Shown: piece by piece, positions 51,512-60,739 of the stretch
How the letters are laid out: each line of letters starts with the position of its first letter
Position numbering within the stretch: position 1 is the first letter of the stretch
NCBI GenBank assembly: GCA_026418015.1
Contig: JAOACE010000008.1
Span: 310,001-374,000, forward strand
Length of the DNA stretch: 64,000 nucleotides
Origin: Leptospiraceae bacterium
GTDB lineage: Bacteria > Spirochaetota > Leptospiria > Leptospirales > Leptonemataceae
Direction of reading: 5' to 3'
Made by a program: the position numbers and the translations under genes
Notes under the pieces: model-generated
Databases searched by the model: none
Told to the model about the DNA's origin: nothing
Seen by the model: the letters and a program-made list of their open reading frames with translations, nothing else

Positions 51512-54331
51512 GTGAAGTCCGAAATTACTGAATTGGATTTAGTTCAACAATTAAAGCAACAAATCCCCGAAGATAGAATCCTCTACAAAGAAGTTGATTT
51601 AATTTCTTATTCGTATGATGCTAGTTTTTATTATCTTAAACCAAAGGTAGTAGTTCGTCCTATCAATATTAAAGAAATTCAATTTATTTTATTTATAGCA
51701 AATCAATATAAAATTCCTATAACATTTCGTACAGCGGGAACAAGTCTATCTGGTCAGGCAGTTGGTAATGGAATTGTTGTAGACATTGGTTTTTCTGATG
51801 GTTGGAATTCCTACGAAATTCTTAACAACGGTAAAAGCATAAAATTTGAACCAGCCATTATTGGTCAACATTTAAACCTTTTTTTAAGACACTATTCCAG
51901 TAAAATTGGTCCAGATCCCGCATCGATTAATTCGTGTATGATGGGAGGAATCCTTGCCAACAATGCAAGTGGAATGTGCTGTGGTGTACAGTTCAATTCT
52001 TATCATACTTTGCAAAACATAAAAGTGGTTTTGTACAATGGCTATGTCCTAGATACCTTTGATCCCAATTGTGAAGAAAAACTAAAAAATGATGTACCCG
52101 AAATCTACGAAAAGGTTTTAGAAATAAAAAATCAAATCTTGAACAATCCTTCACTTCTCGATAAAATCAAAAAAAAATATGCGATCAAAAATACCATTGG
52201 GTATTCTCTTAATGCTTTTATTGATTTCGAAAAAGTAAGCGATATTATCGCGCATTTGATGATTGGATCAGAAGGAACATTAGGCTACATCGCAGAAGCA
52301 GAATTAAAAACCATTCCAGACCTTCCTTTTAAATATACAGGTATTTTAAGTTTTCCCGATATATTCACTGCTTGCGAATCGATTCCATACTTTGTCAAAA
52401 TCAATGCAGTCGCTGTGGAACTAATGGATCGTGCTGCAATTCGTTCTATAGAAGATAAACCAGAAATTCCTAGCGATTTAAAAAACTTGCCAGAGGATGC
52501 CACTTGCTTATTGGTTGAGTTTGAATTTTCTTCAAAAGAAGAACTCCATCAGTTTAAGAGGGAATTGAACCATCATCTAAAAAATTTTCGACTACTCTAT
52601 CAACCAGAATTTACCGATGATCCTTACAAAAGAAATATTCTATGGAAAGTTCGGAAAGGACTATTTCCTTCTGTTGGTGCTGTTCGCGAAAAAGGCACAA
52701 CAGTGATTATCGAAGACATTGCTTTTCCCTTAGATAAACTTCCCTATGCTACGATTGAACTACAAAAGCTTTTTAAAAAGCACCACTACGATAATGCCAT
52801 CATTTTTGGACATGCAAAAGATGGAAACTTACACTTTGTTATAACCCAAAGTTTTAACCATCCCAAATTCATCGAACAATACGACAAGTTTATGAAGGAT
52901 GTTGTAGAACTTGTTGCAGAAAAATACCACGGTTCTTTAAAAGCAGAACATGGTACAGGTAGAAACATGGCACCCTTCGTAGAACTTGAATGGGGTCGTG
53001 ATGCTTACGAAATCATGAAGAAAATCAAAACCCTTTTTGATCCCAACAACATTCTAAACCCAGGTGTTATAATAAACGAAGATCCCAATGCTCATATCAA
53101 AAACCTAAAAGAAATTCCTGCCTTCTCTTCGGAAAAAAACAATTACAAAGAATTGATGATTGCAGAAAAATGTATTGAATGCGGTTTTTGCGAATCTGTT
53201 TGTCCAAGTAGATATATTACATCCACCCCAAGAAAACGCATTGTTTTACAAAGAGAAATAAAAAGAAATCCAGCTTTTGCCTATTCGCCGTTTTTTGATG
53301 ATTATTTCTTCGACACATGTGTTGGATGTGGACTTTGCGAATCGATGTGTCCAGTAAACATAAACACAGGAAATTTTGTAAAATTTATAAAATTTCAAAA
53401 ACATTCAAGTATAGCAAATAAAATTGCCAACTGGACCGTTCGATATTTTTCTTTGATAGAAAAGTTTATTAGTACTCAATTTAATATACTCTATGTTTTG
53501 TTTAAGTTATTTCCTTTTATGAATCCAATCCAGATAATTTTGCATAAATTATTCAAAAATCCTTTATATTATTACAAGCATATCAAAGGAACTTCTTATA
53601 AGAATTTTATTAAAAAATATAATAAAAAAGATTTAAAAAAAATTGATTATTATTATTTTCCTACTTGTATTTCGCGATCTCTTAAAATTCCTCATTATTT
53701 AGAACTGTTTTATTTGATTCCCAAAATTGGAGAAGCTTTTAACTTAAACATTCAAGTAATTAATTCTTCGGGCTATTGTTGTTCTCAGCCCTACGAAAGT
53801 AAAGGATTCTTCTTAGCAAAGTCTCAGATGAAGCATAAAACTCAATCCTTATTCAATCAGCTTAACCCAAATATTCCCATTATTATCGACAATACTTCTT
53901 GTACATATGCATTTAAAACCAACCAAGAATTTTTATCTTTTAGAATATTAGATTCCATCGAATGGATTCATCTTTTGTATAAAAGTCAACCCGATAAATT
54001 CAAAAAAATTTATAAAAATATTTATATCCAAAATTTATGTTCTCTACAAAAAACTCAATTAACAGAAAAATTAAAAGAAATTCTTATGACAATATCTGAT
54101 AGCGTTGAAGTTTCTCCTTATTCGGAATGCTGTGGATTTGCAGGAGATAAAGGTATTTTTGTACCAGAGGTGTTCACATCTTCTACAAAAAACATAAAAA
54201 AAAGACTAGAAAAAGAAACATTCGAGGAATATTGTAGTAGCAACCTAACCTGCGAAATCGGTCTTTCTGTTGGAACCGAGAAAGAATTTAAACATTTTTT
54301 ATATTTAGTTTATAATAGTATTTATAAATAA
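51512..54331 (+). CDS. FAD/4Fe-4S oxidoreductase (D-lactate dehydrogenase-like, Dld-II/YdiJ type)
   Basis: A 939-residue fused enzyme. The N-terminal FAD domain has TFRTAGTSLSGQAVGNGIVVDI, GPDPASINSCMMGGILANNASGM and HLMIGSEGTLGYIAEAEL. The C-terminal part has two ferredoxin motifs, CIECGFCESVCPSRY and CVGCGLCESMCPVN, then CCG-type segments (YYYFPTCISR, GYCCSQPYES, CCGFAGDKG). This arrangement is that of respiratory D-lactate or 2-hydroxyacid dehydrogenases that feed the quinone or cytochrome pool. The start is GTG 51512. It overlaps the convergent SDR gene by ten bases. Confidence 0.88.
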   Translation: MKSEITELDLVQQLKQQIPEDRILYKEVDLISYSYDASFYYLKPKVVVRPINIKEIQFILFIANQYKIPITFRTAGTSLSGQAVGNGIVVDIGFSDGWNSYEILNNGKSIKFEPAIIGQHLNLFLRHYSSKIGPDPASINSCMMGGILANNASGMCCGVQFNSYHTLQNIKVVLYNGYVLDTFDPNCEEKLKNDVPEIYEKVLEIKNQILNNPSLLDKIKKKYAIKNTIGYSLNAFIDFEKVSDIIAHLMIGSEGTLGYIAEAELKTIPDLPFKYTGILSFPDIFTACESIPYFVKINAVAVELMDRAAIRSIEDKPEIPSDLKNLPEDATCLLVEFEFSSKEELHQFKRELNHHLKNFRLLYQPEFTDDPYKRNILWKVRKGLFPSVGAVREKGTTVIIEDIAFPLDKLPYATIELQKLFKKHHYDNAIIFGHAKDGNLHFVITQSFNHPKFIEQYDKFMKDVVELVAEKYHGSLKAEHGTGRNMAPFVELEWGRDAYEIMKKIKTLFDPNNILNPGVIINEDPNAHIKNLKEIPAFSSEKNNYKELMIAEKCIECGFCESVCPSRYITSTPRKRIVLQREIKRNPAFAYSPFFDDYFFDTCVGCGLCESMCPVNINTGNFVKFIKFQKHSSIANKIANWTVRYFSLIEKFISTQFNILYVLFKLFPFMNPIQIILHKLFKNPLYYYKHIKGTSYKNFIKKYNKKDLKKIDYYYFPTCISRSLKIPHYLELFYLIPKIGEAFNLNIQVINSSGYCCSQPYESKGFFLAKSQMKHKTQSLFNQLNPNIPIIIDNTSCTYAFKTNQEFLSFRILDSIEWIHLLYKSQPDKFKKIYKNIYIQNLCSLQKTQLTEKLKEILMTISDSVEVSPYSECCGFAGDKGIFVPEVFTSSTKNIKKRLEKETFEEYCSSNLTCEIGLSVGTEKEFKHFLYLVYNSIYK

Positions 54332-55137
54332 TTTTTAATTACCTCTTTTGTTTTTAAATATAATTGCTTTTGATATTCTTCGTTGTAAGTATCTGGCGAA
54401 GATCGATGAATTTTTTGATCTACAAAATATTTTCCAGTTGTATTTTCTACTTCGTCCGACATTGCCAAGTAATACATCGTTTTTATGCCTTCGGAAATTG
54501 GTGCACCTTTCATACCAAAATTATCGCGAAGGATTTTTGTGTCTATTACCCCAGGATGCATTGTATGAATCACAATACGATGTTTTTCTAAAAAGGGCGC
54601 TACGTAATAACAATACATGATTTGTGCCATTTTTGAATTGGCATAAGCTAGATATGCATTATAAGATGCTGGCTTAAACCAATTGTCTAAATTATACTTA
54701 CCACTTTGGTGTGCAATAGAACTTACCAAGATAATTCGTAAGTTATTTTGTCGTTCTTTTTTAGTAAAAAAATCCATTAATTTTTCGTTTATTAGTACGT
54801 TCGATACATAATTTACAGCGAAAGTTTTTTCGATCTGATCTTGGTTGAATTGAAGAGTCTTTTCGTAGGTTCCAGCATTATGGATTAAAACATCAAGATC
54901 AGATAATTCGTTTTGTATATTCTGACACATCGTAGAAACTTGCTCAAAATTACTTAAATCGGCAACATACCCTTTGCATTTTTTACCTGTTTTCGTTTCG
55001 ATTTCTGATATAACATGATTTAATCTTTCTGGATTTCTTCCATGGAGGATTACATTATGCCTTTCGTTTGCTAATCGTATTGCTAATTCTTTCCCAATAC
55101 CATCGGTGGAACCAGTAATAAAAATTGTTTTTTTCAT
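54322..55137 (-). CDS. Short-chain dehydrogenase/reductase
   Basis: A 271-residue SDR. The NAD(P)-binding TGSTDGIGKELA and the RPN-like HGRNPERL are present. IILVSSIAHQSG provides the Ser, and YLAYANSKMAQIMYC gives the Y-x-x-x-K catalytic pair. The pattern resembles retinol dehydrogenase-like SDRs. The substrate is unknown. It lies two bases from the XPB helicase gene downstream in the same direction of transcription. Confidence 0.88.
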   Translation of the reverse strand: MKKTIFITGSTDGIGKELAIRLANERHNVILHGRNPERLNHVISEIETKTGKKCKGYVADLSNFEQVSTMCQNIQNELSDLDVLIHNAGTYEKTLQFNQDQIEKTFAVNYVSNVLINEKLMDFFTKKERQNNLRIILVSSIAHQSGKYNLDNWFKPASYNAYLAYANSKMAQIMYCYYVAPFLEKHRIVIHTMHPGVIDTKILRDNFGMKGAPISEGIKTMYYLAMSDEVENTTGKYFVDQKIHRSSPDTYNEEYQKQLYLKTKEVIKNYL

Positions 55138-55139
55138 AA

Positions 55140-56855
55140 TTATCTTTGTGTTATGATTTCTCTTGCTTTTCCGCGCATTTTTAAGTATTCATCGAATGTA
55201 TAGATTTGATATTCATAACCTTGTTCTGTTAAAAAGAGTTGTCGGTTTTGTGCAAAGGTTTCTTCTGTTGTATCTCGACTTACAATGGTATAAAAATATG
55301 CCATATTATCGTTTCCTTTGGGTCTTAATACTCTACCCAATCGTTGTGCTTCTTCTTGTCTTGAACCAAATGTACCGCTTACTTGTATTGCAACACGTGC
55401 ATCGGGTAAATCAATCGAAAAGTTTGCAACACGCGAAACAATCAAACAGGGTTCTTTGCCTTCTCGAAAAGCTTTATACAGACGTTCTCTTTCTGATAAG
55501 GGAGTTTGTCCTGTAATGATGGGTAGTTTGAACTTTTTAGAAATTTTTTCTAACTGATCGAGATATTGGCCAATGATCAAAATGTTGTTTTTTCCGTGTT
55601 CTTCCATGATTACTTTGATCACGTCTAATTTAGCAGGGTTTTCGGATGCCAATCGATATTTTTCTCTATCGTCAGAAACAGAATACTGTGCTCTTAACTC
55701 TTCGTCCATATCTACGCGAATCTCTATACACTTTGCATTTGCTATCCAAGACTGTTTTTCTAATTCTTTCCAAGGTACATCGTATTTTTTGGGACCAATC
55801 AAAGAAAATACATCTTCTTCTAAACCATCTTCGCGAACAAGTGTTGCTGTTAACCCTAATCTTCTTTTGGCTTGTAGTTCCGAAGTTAAGCGAAATACTG
55901 GTGCAGGAAGAAGGTGAACCTCGTCGTAGATAATTAGTCCCCAGTTAGCAGCGCTAAAAAGATGGTAGTGAGTAAAATCACCTCCCTTTTTCTTTCTATG
56001 GGTTACAATGTTGTAGGTGGCAATTGTAATGGGTTTGATTTCTTTTTTTTCGCCACTATATTCTCCAATGTCTTCTTCGGGAATATCGGTTTTATCTAAG
56101 ATTTCGTTTTTCCACTGACGAATCGACAGCGTATTGGTTACAAGAATCAGTGTATAAGCACCCACAAGTTGCATTACACCAATACCCACAATGGTTTTCC
56201 CTGCACCACAAGGTAGAACAATCACACCAGAACCACCATATTTACTACCACCTGCATGGAAGACTTCTACAGCTTTGCGTTGGTAATCCCTCATACTAAA
56301 TGGTCTTCCAGAACGCGTCACTGCTCTAAAATTAAAGTTATAAGCAGCCCCTTCGTCATACCCAGCTAAATCTTCTACGGGATAACCAATTTTGATCAAA
56401 GCATGTTTAATATGTCCTCGATATTCTTTAAGAACAGCAATCCGATTGTTCTGAAATTCTTTTATATAATTCTGAATAGAACGATGATGAGCAATTTCTT
56501 TTAAAAAATTCGGTTCTTCCGAAATGATATAAAGTTCCCCATCTTCTTCTTTGACCAATTTGACTTTTCCATATCGAGAAATCTGTTCTTTGATTTCGTT
56601 AATGACATTTTTTGGTAAGGGGTATTTGGTAAATTCTTCTAGTCCAGCGATGATTTCTTCCGCAGTCATCCCACTGGATGCTGCATTCCAAAGGGACAAA
56701 GCAGTAATTCTATAAGTGTGGAAGTGTTCTGGACTTTTCTCTAATTCCGCAAACCTACTACAAAAGGATCTACAATCATCAAAACGTGGGTTGTGAACCT
56801 CAAGTAGCATGGTTCTATCGGACTGAACGATTAGAGGATTATTTATATCTGGCAT
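55140..56855 (-). CDS. XPB/Ssl2-type DNA helicase
   Basis: A 571-residue superfamily 2 helicase. An N-terminal helicase-associated region is followed by SMRDYQRKAVEVFHAGG, Walker A LPCGAGKTIVGIG (near residue 217), the DEVH box in IIYDEVHLLPAP (near 310), LTATLVREDGLEEDVFSLIGPK, and motifs V-VI FSIDLPDARVAIQVSGTFGSRQEEAQRLGRVLRPK. Bacterial XPB homologues act in DNA unwinding and repair. The start ATG has AAGGAA upstream. The SDR downstream is tightly linked. Confidence 0.92.
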   Translation of the reverse strand: MPDINNPLIVQSDRTMLLEVHNPRFDDCRSFCSRFAELEKSPEHFHTYRITALSLWNAASSGMTAEEIIAGLEEFTKYPLPKNVINEIKEQISRYGKVKLVKEEDGELYIISEEPNFLKEIAHHRSIQNYIKEFQNNRIAVLKEYRGHIKHALIKIGYPVEDLAGYDEGAAYNFNFRAVTRSGRPFSMRDYQRKAVEVFHAGGSKYGGSGVIVLPCGAGKTIVGIGVMQLVGAYTLILVTNTLSIRQWKNEILDKTDIPEEDIGEYSGEKKEIKPITIATYNIVTHRKKKGGDFTHYHLFSAANWGLIIYDEVHLLPAPVFRLTSELQAKRRLGLTATLVREDGLEEDVFSLIGPKKYDVPWKELEKQSWIANAKCIEIRVDMDEELRAQYSVSDDREKYRLASENPAKLDVIKVIMEEHGKNNILIIGQYLDQLEKISKKFKLPIITGQTPLSERERLYKAFREGKEPCLIVSRVANFSIDLPDARVAIQVSGTFGSRQEEAQRLGRVLRPKGNDNMAYFYTIVSRDTTEETFAQNRQLFLTEQGYEYQIYTFDEYLKMRGKAREIITQR

Positions 56856-56999
56856 AGGATTCCTTTTTTAAAATCAAATATTTAAACTTAAACCGAAATT
56901 CTAGTTCTAATGTCAATTAAAAAATATCTCGCTTTCAATATATAAAAAATCTTAAAAAAGTCGACAATAAATCCAAAAAATTCCGATAGTGATTTTAGT

Positions 57000-57500
57000 A
57001 TGAAAGTCATCAATCCATCGAATTTCAATACTACCCATAGCGAAGCGAAATTAGCTCCTCTTTTAAACAATTCTGCTGTTAAAAAGACGAAAGAAAAAGA
57101 AAAAATCTCTTCTAATAAAAATAAAAAAGAAATTAAAACCTTCGATGAACTTATCGAAGAATTGATACCAGAAAAAAAAGAACCAGAGCTAAATCGGTTA
57201 TGGAAAGAATTACCTGATGTAGAAAAACAACTCATCGAAAATCCAACAGAAGAACATTTAGAAAAATACAAACAAATAGTGAAAAATATTGCAGAAATTT
57301 TGGTAAAACGAAATATGAAGATAGAATCAATAAAACGAAGAACAAGCTCGGGAAAAGAAGTAATTTTGTCCTATGTTAAAGTAATCGATGATAAACTTCA
57401 TAAAATGATGTTAGCCATCCAATCCAAAAAGAATACCGCCTTCGAAATACTCAGAAATTTAAAAGAAATTCGCGGATTACTTTTGGATTTAAAACAATGA
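57000..57500 (+). CDS. YaaR/DUF327 family protein
   Basis: A 166-residue protein. The N-terminal 60 residues are charged and low-complexity. The rest is helical, with LWKELPDVEKQLIENPTEEHLEKYKQIVKNIAEIL, then IKRRTSSGKEVILSYVKVIDDKLHKMM, matching DUF327. The function of YaaR is not known, though in spirochaetes it may be linked to flagella or the cell wall. It is convergent with the following SDR, separated by no bases. Confidence 0.8.
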   Translation: MKVINPSNFNTTHSEAKLAPLLNNSAVKKTKEKEKISSNKNKKEIKTFDELIEELIPEKKEPELNRLWKELPDVEKQLIENPTEEHLEKYKQIVKNIAEILVKRNMKIESIKRRTSSGKEVILSYVKVIDDKLHKMMLAIQSKKNTAFEILRNLKEIRGLLLDLKQ

Positions 57501-58298
57501 TCAAGTTACCTTTGCTTTTACTAATATTTTAGATAAAACTTTTGGGAAAAATCGTTTTAAAAATACAGCAAAAGATTCTTTAAAACCTGCAACTAATATT
57601 TCCTCTTTTTCGTGTTGGATAGCATCAAGGATTTTTTTTGCTACGTATTGAGGATCTAAACCTTTTTGGATTCCTTCGTCCAATTGGTTGTGAGTAGAAC
57701 CATCTCCTTTGAGGGCATTGAGGGAAATATTGGTTTTAACAAAACCAGGACATACAATCAATACTTGAATTTTTTTATTTTCTTTGTGCAACTCTGCTCT
57801 TAAAGAATCAAAATACCCATGTAAAGCATGTTTTGCCGCAGCATAAGTAGAGCGATAAGGTGAACCCAACTTTCCCGCAACACTAGAAATGACGGTAATA
57901 TTTGCTGGTTCGTTCAAATAAGGTAAAAGAAGTTGAGTTAAATAAATGGGCGAAAAAAAATCCAAGGCAAATAACTTTTCTGTTGTTTCTATGGTAGTCT
58001 CTTTGGCAAGAGAGCGTTGTGTTACCCCTGCGTTGTTGATGATTACATCAATCTTTGGATATTTTTGAACAATCTTCTGAACCAAAGTGGGCAACTCTTT
58101 ATATTTTGTTAAATCGAAAGGCACAATCAAAAATTGATTTGAGGGATAAGAAATCTCTTGCATGATCTGTTTTAATTTTTCTTGATTTCGGCTAACCAAA
58201 ATCAAATGACAATGATGTTGAGCAAATTCTTTTACCAGAGCTTCTCCTATGCCAGAAGATGCTCCCGTAATTAAGACAACCTTGTTATCAATTTTCAT
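57501..58298 (-). CDS. Short-chain dehydrogenase/reductase
   Basis: About 265 residues from ATG 58298. The nucleotide-binding VVLITGASSGIGEALV, INNAGVTQRSL, the catalytic Ser in ITVISSVAGKLGSP and Tyr-Lys in YAAAKHALHGYF are conserved. The pattern is that of the classical DltE/YqjQ-like SDRs with a C-terminal extension; the substrate is unknown. The open frame extends eleven codons further upstream, but the methionine at 58298 gives the normal start of the Rossmann fold. Confidence 0.88.
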   Translation of the reverse strand: MKIDNKVVLITGASSGIGEALVKEFAQHHCHLILVSRNQEKLKQIMQEISYPSNQFLIVPFDLTKYKELPTLVQKIVQKYPKIDVIINNAGVTQRSLAKETTIETTEKLFALDFFSPIYLTQLLLPYLNEPANITVISSVAGKLGSPYRSTYAAAKHALHGYFDSLRAELHKENKKIQVLIVCPGFVKTNISLNALKGDGSTHNQLDEGIQKGLDPQYVAKKILDAIQHEKEEILVAGFKESFAVFLKRFFPKVLSKILVKAKVT

Positions 58299-58447
58299 AC
58301 TGCTATTTTTTAAAGAACATAAAAATGTCAAATAGAAATTGTCTAAAATATAAAAGAACCATAAGTTTGAATTGAATCAATTATAAAGAATAAAATCAGG
58401 AAAAAAGAATTTACTCTTTTAAAAGATTAAGAAAACCTAGAATTTGA

Positions 58448-58843
58448 ATGCTATTTTTAAAAGAAAAAAGCAAAAAATTCTATCATAATGCAATCTATCT
58501 TTTCGAGAAGGGAGATTATGATTTAGCTGCTTTTAACATGGAACAATCGTGTCAGCTTTTAGTAAAATATTTTCTTGCAAAAAAAATGGGAGAATGGCCT
58601 AAAACCCATTACTTGGTTCAACTTATCAAAATGTTGAGTGATGCTTACGAATCGAAAGAAATTCATGATTATTTGAAAGAAAATGAATTATTTTTTGATG
58701 ATCTTTCGGATGCTTATTTTACAAGTAGATATTTTCCGAAAGAATTTAGCAAAAACTTAGTAGAAAAATTGATTGATAATTATAAAAATTTTATAAAATT
58801 TTTAGAGGAAAGGATGAATGAACCATTGGATTTTGGTCTATAA
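58448..58843 (+). CDS. HEPN-domain protein
   Basis: A 131-residue helical protein. Its order KFYHNAIYLFEKGDYDLAAFNMEQSCQLLVKYFLAKK, then KTHYLVQLIKML, and AYFTSRYFPKEF follows PF05168-like HEPN domains. It overlaps the MNT nucleotidyltransferase by 26 bases, the usual arrangement of HEPN/MNT pairs. I do not see the R-x(4-6)-H RNase motif of toxic HEPN proteins. It may be an inactive or substrate-binding form. Confidence 0.85.
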   Translation: MLFLKEKSKKFYHNAIYLFEKGDYDLAAFNMEQSCQLLVKYFLAKKMGEWPKTHYLVQLIKMLSDAYESKEIHDYLKENELFFDDLSDAYFTSRYFPKEFSKNLVEKLIDNYKNFIKFLEERMNEPLDFGL

Positions 58844-59174
58844 AAAGATCCAACAAGAAAAACAGAAGTATTTTCTAAATTACTTAGAATATTCAAAAAA
58901 AATCAAAGAAATTGCAGTGGAACTACTAGGAAAAAATATTCAGGTGATGGTTTTTGGTTCTATTGTAAGGAATGAACATACTCCTAATAGTGATATCGAT
59001 GTAATGATTATTTCGGAAAACTTATCTTCGAATTGGGAAGAAAATCGAATTATCAGAACACTCATCAAAAAACAAATTGATCCTTTTTCTCCATTTGAGA
59101 TTCATTTGGTAAGGCCAGAAGAATATGAAATTTATTATAAATATTTTATAAAAAATGATTATAAATTAATTTAG
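58818..59174 (+). CDS. MNT-type nucleotidyltransferase
   Basis: A 118-residue minimal nucleotidyltransferase. The G-S-x(10)-D-x-D core is in VMVFGSIVRNEHTPNSDIDVMII, with a further acidic residue in PFEIHLV. MNT partners of HEPN toxins add AMP to the toxin and inactivate it; others are antibiotic-type transferases. The ATG at 58818 lies within the HEPN gene and follows GAGGAAAGG. It is likely translated together with HEPN. Confidence 0.87.
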   Translation: MNHWILVYKKIQQEKQKYFLNYLEYSKKIKEIAVELLGKNIQVMVFGSIVRNEHTPNSDIDVMIISENLSSNWEENRIIRTLIKKQIDPFSPFEIHLVRPEEYEIYYKYFIKNDYKLI

Positions 59175-59177
59175 TTT

Positions 59178-59915
59178 TTAAAAATAAATCTTTGTGCCGT
59201 CGGATAAAGGTATTCCAAAACCTGGATAATTTTTAGAAAGCTTTAAAACTTCTTTTGTTAAAGAATCTGTAATATGGTTAAAATACAACCGTTTTGCATG
59301 AATTCTTTCGCGAAGATGAATCAATTCTTCTAAGGATACATGCATCACTTTATTATCGGGATTATCCCATAAGCTTAGTTCTACAATTCCAACATCGACT
59401 CCTTCCATAAGAGTAAACACCTCTTCGTTTAGGATAGTATCGCCTGTAAAAGCAAAGGAATGTTGAGCATCCTCAATTCGATAACCAATGCTTTCGGTTT
59501 TATGCGTAATAGGATATGCTTTGATTTGATAGTTTTCTAAAAAGATTACTTCTTGTTTTTGTAATTCTTGTAATTGTACCAGAAAAGGAAATTCCATATC
59601 GGGATAAGTTAAATTCATCAATTGTTGGTAATTTTCTTTAAGGCCTATCGGCCCAAATATTTTTATAGGTTCACTTCGATGGAGAATGTATTTTAAATAA
59701 ATCAGAACAAAAGGCAATCCCGCAAAATGGTCACCATGAAAATGCGTGATCAAAACAAATTTTAAAGAAGTCAAATCGATGTTGAATTCTTGAATCTTAT
59801 ATAACGTAGTAGCACCACAATCAATAAGAAATTTTTTATCGAGCAAAAAAGAAGTATGCCCTCTTTTATCGATGTTAAAAGCATTTCCCGACCCCAAAAT
59901 AAAAACCTCTTGCAT
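59178..59915 (-). CDS. MBL-fold hydrolase (RNase Z-like)
   Basis: A 245-residue protein from ATG 59915. VFILGSGNAFNIDKRGHTSFLLD starts the fold; LITHFHGDHFAGLPFVL provides the H-x-H-x-D-H metal motif, FAFTGDTIL a further ligand, and YFNHIT the last His. It resembles ribonuclease Z and related phosphodiesterases but lacks an evident exosite arm. An open frame extends upstream 37 codons (a TTG start) with a hydrophobic segment; I treat that as unused because the MBL fold begins exactly at MQEVFILG. Confidence 0.82.
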   Translation of the reverse strand: MQEVFILGSGNAFNIDKRGHTSFLLDKKFLIDCGATTLYKIQEFNIDLTSLKFVLITHFHGDHFAGLPFVLIYLKYILHRSEPIKIFGPIGLKENYQQLMNLTYPDMEFPFLVQLQELQKQEVIFLENYQIKAYPITHKTESIGYRIEDAQHSFAFTGDTILNEEVFTLMEGVDVGIVELSLWDNPDNKVMHVSLEELIHLRERIHAKRLYFNHITDSLTKEVLKLSKNYPGFGIPLSDGTKIYF

Positions 59916-60062
59916 AAAATAAGTTTGATTTTTATAATTACATTGTAAAGAAATTTTATAATACGAAAATAAAAATGCTCTATCGATAAGAAAAAAGAGA
60001 AAGTAAAGAAAAACAAGAAATAACAAGATATAGTATAATATTTTTATAAATTTTTCATAACT

Positions 60063-60584
60063 TCAATAAAATTGATCATCAAAACTAGCAATAATTTCTC
60101 TTGCCATATAAAATCCTTGTTTTTTATAAAAATAATTATTTAACATTGGTTCAGGTGAATGTATTTGAATATTGCCCGTACCATTTTGTTGTTGTATAAC
60201 AGGTAGAGCAATCCAGGGAATTATGTCGTATCCGTAGGATTGCATCTCCCACTCTATTAGAATTCTTATTAATCCACTAATAGAATAACCAATAAAATGT
60301 CGCATTTCGAATAATTTACTCCAAAGTACTGGATTCATTTTGATCGTCCATCTTCTATACTGTTTCGTTTTTGGCTGGTAGGTTGCCGTCTCTGTTTTTT
60401 TGTAGGAGCTGATTCTTATTTCGTAAAGATGACTTAGATATTTATTCAAAAGAGAATAAATTGCGAGATCATAATTACCATCAAAATGCATATGAGTAAT
60501 TTCTCTTAAAAAAACGTTGTGGCGTAGTTCTAAATTCAAACAAACAGGATAAAGTTTTTGTGTGGTGTAGCTATCTTGTATCAT
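60063..60584 (-). CDS. DUF1564-like (possible CopG/RHH-type) protein, copy 3
   Basis: A 173-residue paralogue of copy 2 (MIQDSYTTQKLYPVC, AIYSLLNKYLSHLY, ETATYQPKTKQY, NPVLWSKLFEMRHFIGYSIS, EWEMQSYGYDIIPW, NNYFYKKQGFYMAREIIASF). The acidic loop between the last two blocks varies most. It stands directly upstream, in the opposite direction, of the polysaccharide cluster that begins with wzz at 60740, so it could regulate that cluster or itself. DNA-binding is inferred from the RHH-like pattern only. Confidence 0.68.
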   Translation of the reverse strand: MIQDSYTTQKLYPVCLNLELRHNVFLREITHMHFDGNYDLAIYSLLNKYLSHLYEIRISSYKKTETATYQPKTKQYRRWTIKMNPVLWSKLFEMRHFIGYSISGLIRILIEWEMQSYGYDIIPWIALPVIQQQNGTGNIQIHSPEPMLNNYFYKKQGFYMAREIIASFDDQFY

Positions 60585-60628
60585 ATAAACTTATATCTCT
60601 ATTTGTGCAAAATCTATCATAAAAAAAA
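60585..60628 (-). promoter_or_regulatory. Leader of DUF1564-like copy 3, conserved with copy 2
   Basis: Read on the minus strand: T8 tract, ATGATA exactly 36 bases before the start, TTTGCACAAA (palindromic half-sites TTTG/CAAA), AGAT, then the start. Copy 2 has the same layout. The upstream ATG here opens a nine-codon frame that ends in TAA before the gene. Confidence 0.55.
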
Positions 60629-60739
60629 TACATCTTGATGATTTTTTATTTAATTTATAAAAATTCAATACTGGAATCACCAAACTCTTATAAATATTTT
60701 TTATTGACATGATTTACTAAAATAATTTTTTGAATTTTT

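Noticed and set aside
54078-54096. A copy of the proA hairpin arm sequence (TTCTTATGACAATATC) inside the FAD/Fe-S gene.
   Set aside because: It is a coding match of about 16 bases in AT-rich DNA, expected by chance in a window this size, and has no inverted partner.
55163-55933. Plus-strand open frames antisense to the XPB helicase.
   Set aside because: They are shadows; the minus-strand helicase motifs are complete.
56888-57271. A minus-strand open frame opposite the YaaR gene.
   Set aside because: It is Ser/Phe-rich antisense of a well-supported coding region with no start context.
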